Below, piece after piece: positions 61,479 to 64,000 of a DNA stretch of 64,000 nucleotides. Each line of letters starts with the position of its first letter. Position 1 is the first letter of the stretch. The stretch spans positions 1-64,000 of the forward strand of contig CAYNMV010000016.1 in the NCBI GenBank assembly GCA_964398315.1. The letters run 5' to 3'. This DNA comes from JADLCB01 sp964398315. Its GTDB lineage: Bacteria > Planctomycetota > Phycisphaerae > Tepidisphaerales > Tepidisphaeraceae. A model generated the notes under the pieces. That model made no database searches, was not told the DNA's origin, and worked only from the letters and a program-made list of their open reading frames with translations. The position numbers and the translations under genes are program-made.

Positions 61479-63112
61479 ACTTGATGATGCGTATTCTCCT
61501 GATCGCGTGTGCCGCGGTGGCGGCCTGTGTCTGTGACAGCAGCCTGGCGGCCGAGCCGGCAACAGAGCCGTCGATGCCCGCGGTACGTCTCACCTGTTCG
61601 CGCTCCGGCCATCTGTTTGTGCCGGGCGAGGATGTCGAGTTGACACTCACCCTCACCGCGAACCCATCGCAGCCGATTGAGGTCGAGGCCACGCTCATTG
61701 ACCTTGATGACCGCCCCGCTGCCCGCGTGCGTACGCGGTTGCCGGCCGTAGCGGGCGATGCATCCGCTGTGCCCCTCCGCTTTGACTCGCCTGGCCTGGG
61801 CCATTACCGCGCCCGCGTCACTGCGGGTGAGGCCCTCCTTGCCGAGACGACCCTCGCCGTGCTGCCGCCCGCCGAGCGGAGCGGCCTGTTGCCCGAATCC
61901 CCCTTCGGCACCATCGCGCAGCTCAGTTCCGTTGACCCGACCCAGTTGGATGAACGCATTGCCCTCATGGCCCGCGCCGGCGTGCGCTGGGCCCGCGAGG
62001 GGTTCCTCTGGCAGCGGATCGAGCCGACCGAGGGCCAGTTTGACTGGTCCACCTACGACCGCATTGTCGAAACCAGCCATCATCACGGCATCAGCGTGCT
62101 GCCGGTGCTGGCCTATGGCACCGACTGGGCCTCGACCGCTCCGGCCGATGCCAGCCCCAGCCGCCGCCGCACGACCATGCCGCGGATCGAGGCCTGGGAG
62201 CGTTTTGTGCGCGCGGTCGTCGAGCGCTACCATGATCGCATCGACGTCTGGGAAATCTGGAACGAACCGAATTCCACCACGTTTTTTGCTCCGGCCCCGG
62301 GGCAGGAGCAGGCCGACTGTTACGTACAACTGCTCACCAGCGCCTACCGTGTCATCAAGGAGGTGGATCCCAGCGCCAAGGTGCTCATCGGCGGCTTCAC
62401 GCCCAAGCACTGGCTGGCGAACCAGGCGCATCTGCACGAGCGGCTGTTCATGGAGCGCATCTTTGCGGTCTCGCCCGTGCCGTTCGACATCGCCGCGACG
62501 CACCCGTACACCGCGCCAAATCACAAGACTGCCCACAGTGCTACCGTTGCCAAGCTGGAGCATCTGGCCTCTTTCGTGCGCGACCCGATGGTCGAGCGCG
62601 GCGAGGCAGCCAGACCCATCTGGTTCACCGAGTGCGGCACGCCCACGATGCCCTCGATCCTCACCGAGCGCGAGGCGGCCAATTACATGGTCGTGCTGCT
62701 GACCCATGCGCTGTCACAGGACTATGTGGGCAAGGTCTTCTGGTACAACTTCCGCGACCTGGGCACCAAGCCCACCGAGAAAGAACACCATTTCGGCCTG
62801 CTCCTGGCGGATCTCGCCCCCAAGCCGACGTATCTCGCCTACTGGAACCTGACCCGCCTGCTGGAACGCGCCCGGTTCATCGAGCGGCAGACGATCGACG
62901 ATGCTCAGATCTATCGCTTCGAATCGCCGGAGCAGCGCGTGGCGGTGATCTGGGCGGACGATGAGCGCCCGGTCACGATCCCGGCCGGTGAGGCGGTGCG
63001 CGTGCTGGATGTCATCGGCCGCGAAGCCGCCGCCGGCAGCGAGAACGGCATGCTGAAGGTGACAGCCTCACGCAGCCCGCTGTTCATCATTGAGCCCGCG
63101 GGCAAGCCGTAG
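61475..63112 (+). CDS. Secreted clan GH-A glycosidase (GH39/GH5-like)
   Basis: 545 residues. Signal peptide to about residue 25 (DSSLAAE); an N-terminal beta domain (about 35-135, GHLFVPGEDVELTLTLTANPS) like the accessory domains of GH39-type enzymes; then a TIM barrel: GVRWAREGFLWQRIEPTEGQFDWSTYD, VWEIWNEPN (acid/base Glu) and IWFTECGTP (nucleophile Glu). A small C-terminal beta domain closes the protein. The substrate is unknown; beta-xylosides and glucans are handled by relatives. There is no PEP-CTERM tail, in contrast to its coupled partner, so one enzyme is anchored and one free. Confidence 0.86.
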   Translation: MNLMMRILLIACAAVAACVCDSSLAAEPATEPSMPAVRLTCSRSGHLFVPGEDVELTLTLTANPSQPIEVEATLIDLDDRPAARVRTRLPAVAGDASAVPLRFDSPGLGHYRARVTAGEALLAETTLAVLPPAERSGLLPESPFGTIAQLSSVDPTQLDERIALMARAGVRWAREGFLWQRIEPTEGQFDWSTYDRIVETSHHHGISVLPVLAYGTDWASTAPADASPSRRRTTMPRIEAWERFVRAVVERYHDRIDVWEIWNEPNSTTFFAPAPGQEQADCYVQLLTSAYRVIKEVDPSAKVLIGGFTPKHWLANQAHLHERLFMERIFAVSPVPFDIAATHPYTAPNHKTAHSATVAKLEHLASFVRDPMVERGEAARPIWFTECGTPTMPSILTEREAANYMVVLLTHALSQDYVGKVFWYNFRDLGTKPTEKEHHFGLLLADLAPKPTYLAYWNLTRLLERARFIERQTIDDAQIYRFESPEQRVAVIWADDERPVTIPAGEAVRVLDVIGREAAAGSENGMLKVTASRSPLFIIEPAGKP

Positions 63113-63197
63113 CGCAGGCGGTCTGGCGTGCAGCGGCCGGCCTGGGCAACCTGATGCAGGCGCAACAGAATTCAATCGTTTCCTGAAAGGATCATCC

Positions 63198-64000
63198 GTG
63201 AACAGCATCGAAGTGCAGCTTCCATCATCCGTTCATCTCGCGCATGAGGCGGAGGTCATGGTCGTGGGCGGCGGGCCTGGCGGGCTGGGTGCAGCCGTTG
63301 CAGCCGCCCGCGAAGGGGCTGATGTCCTGCTCGTTGAACACTACGGCTTTCTCGGCGGCATGGCCACTGCCGGCGAGGTCAATCCGTTCATGCACAACCA
63401 CGTCAACGGCGAATCACTGGACATCGGCATCTTCGAGGAGTGGCTTGATCGCATGGCGCAATATGGCGGGGTGCGTCCCGGCAGCCGGGTTTTCGATCCC
63501 AACGCCGCGCGCCTGGCCGCTGAGGACCTCTGCATCGAGGCCGGGGTCCGCCTGCTGTTCCATCACCGCCCGATTCACGTCCAGACCGTCGGTCGGCGGA
63601 TCGATGCGGTCGTCCTCCACTCCAAGGGCGGACTCAGCGCGGCCCGCGCCCGCTGCTACATCGATTCCACCGGCGATGGCGACCTGGCAACCCTCGCCGG
63701 GTGTGCCATGGAGTTTGGCAGTGAAGAGAGCGGCAAGGCCCAGCCGATGACGCTCTGCTTCAAGCTGCGGCTTGATCCGGCCGACCTCCCCGACGACGTC
63801 CGCGAGCAGGGCGCGTTCGCCGCCATCAAGCAGCAGATGAAGCGCATCAACGAGATCTACCACCGCGCACAGGCCGATGGACGCATCGAATGCCCGCGTG
63901 AAGATGTGCTGATCTTTCCCGGCGTTGAGCGCGATGTCATCCACTTCAACACGACGCGCGTGGTGCTCAAGAGCGGGGTGGATGGCTGCGAGCTATCCGA
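63198..64000 (+). CDS. FAD-dependent oxidoreductase (3' partial)
   Basis: The frame is open from a GTG at 63198 (GAAAGG upstream) to the window end, 267 codons. AEVMVVGGGPGGLGAAVAAAREGADVLLVEHYGFLGGMAT is the FAD-binding Rossmann start of the FAD_oxidored group (Pfam PF12831-type), followed by IDSTGDGDLATLAG. Planctomycete members often sit in carbohydrate loci and are annotated only as FAD-dependent oxidoreductases. It starts 85 bases after the glycosidase stop on the same strand, so it may belong to the same operon. The substrate-binding half is outside the window. Confidence 0.87.
   Translation, partial: MNSIEVQLPSSVHLAHEAEVMVVGGGPGGLGAAVAAAREGADVLLVEHYGFLGGMATAGEVNPFMHNHVNGESLDIGIFEEWLDRMAQYGGVRPGSRVFDPNAARLAAEDLCIEAGVRLLFHHRPIHVQTVGRRIDAVVLHSKGGLSAARARCYIDSTGDGDLATLAGCAMEFGSEESGKAQPMTLCFKLRLDPADLPDDVREQGAFAAIKQQMKRINEIYHRAQADGRIECPREDVLIFPGVERDVIHFNTTRVVLKSGVDGCELS

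Noticed and set aside
1..64000. CRISPR arrays, rRNA or tRNA genes, insertion sequences, phage genes, exosortase or prepilin peptidase genes
   Set aside because: Looked for by eye on both strands; no direct-repeat array, conserved RNA arms, transposase motif or exosortase/peptidase signature was found.

Overview
The window is 64 kb of GC-rich (about 60-65 % by eye) bacterial DNA with one 100-N scaffold gap at 9518-9617, so it comes from a draft or metagenome assembly. The organism is most likely a planctomycete, probably class Phycisphaerae. Three things point there: ten proteins ending in PEP-CTERM sorting tails (VPEP, a hydrophobic stretch, then RRRR), four pseudopilin-like proteins with the FTLVELLVVIGIIALL leader and a C-terminal DGH motif, and a large secreted protein with an LEPR-XLL-like start and a dockerin-like repeat. 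No rRNA, tRNA, CRISPR array, insertion sequence or phage gene was seen.

Layout. 1-7336: the tail of a PEP-CTERM gene, two paralogous beta-helix proteins facing each other, and an AAC(3)-type acetyltransferase coupled to the larger one. 7494-11011: a large membrane protein cut by the gap, then a GntR/LacI-type regulator with operator-like sites in its promoter. 11074-18833: a secretion island of pseudopilins, a GH5 glycosidase and four PEP-CTERM proteins, with GC-rich hairpins between units. 19075-29467: a tightly overlapping seven-gene cluster (GNAT, OleC-like AMP ligase, HMG-CoA-reductase-like enzyme, UbiA prenyltransferase, PEP-synthase/rifampin-phosphotransferase-like enzyme, BtaA-like DUF3419 aminocarboxypropyltransferase, polyprenol-kinase-like membrane protein). 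It looks like a pathway for an unusual isoprenoid-containing or amino-acid-containing lipid and is the most interesting locus here. 29680-32528: a GT-C-type membrane protein and lumazine synthase.

32549-52522 is mostly housekeeping: two malate dehydrogenases of different families, an orphan LivF-like ATPase with a damaged signature motif, a phosphonate/phosphite-type transporter in which ATPase and permease are fused, a 2-hydroxyacid dehydrogenase, an HtrA-like protease followed by a pseudoprotease, a KdgK-like sugar kinase, TPR proteins, a small XRE regulator with an uncharacterised partner, and LeuC. 52523-64000 returns to secretion and carbohydrate genes: PEP-CTERM proteins, AraC and ROK regulators, a pseudopilin, two translationally coupled clan-A-type glycosidases, and a FAD oxidoreductase cut by the window end.

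The carbohydrate genes (GH5, two GH-A-like enzymes, beta-helix proteins, KdgK, and ROK, AraC and GntR regulators) fit a polysaccharide-degrading lifestyle with many surface-sorted proteins. The exosortase and prepilin peptidase that these proteins need are not in the window.
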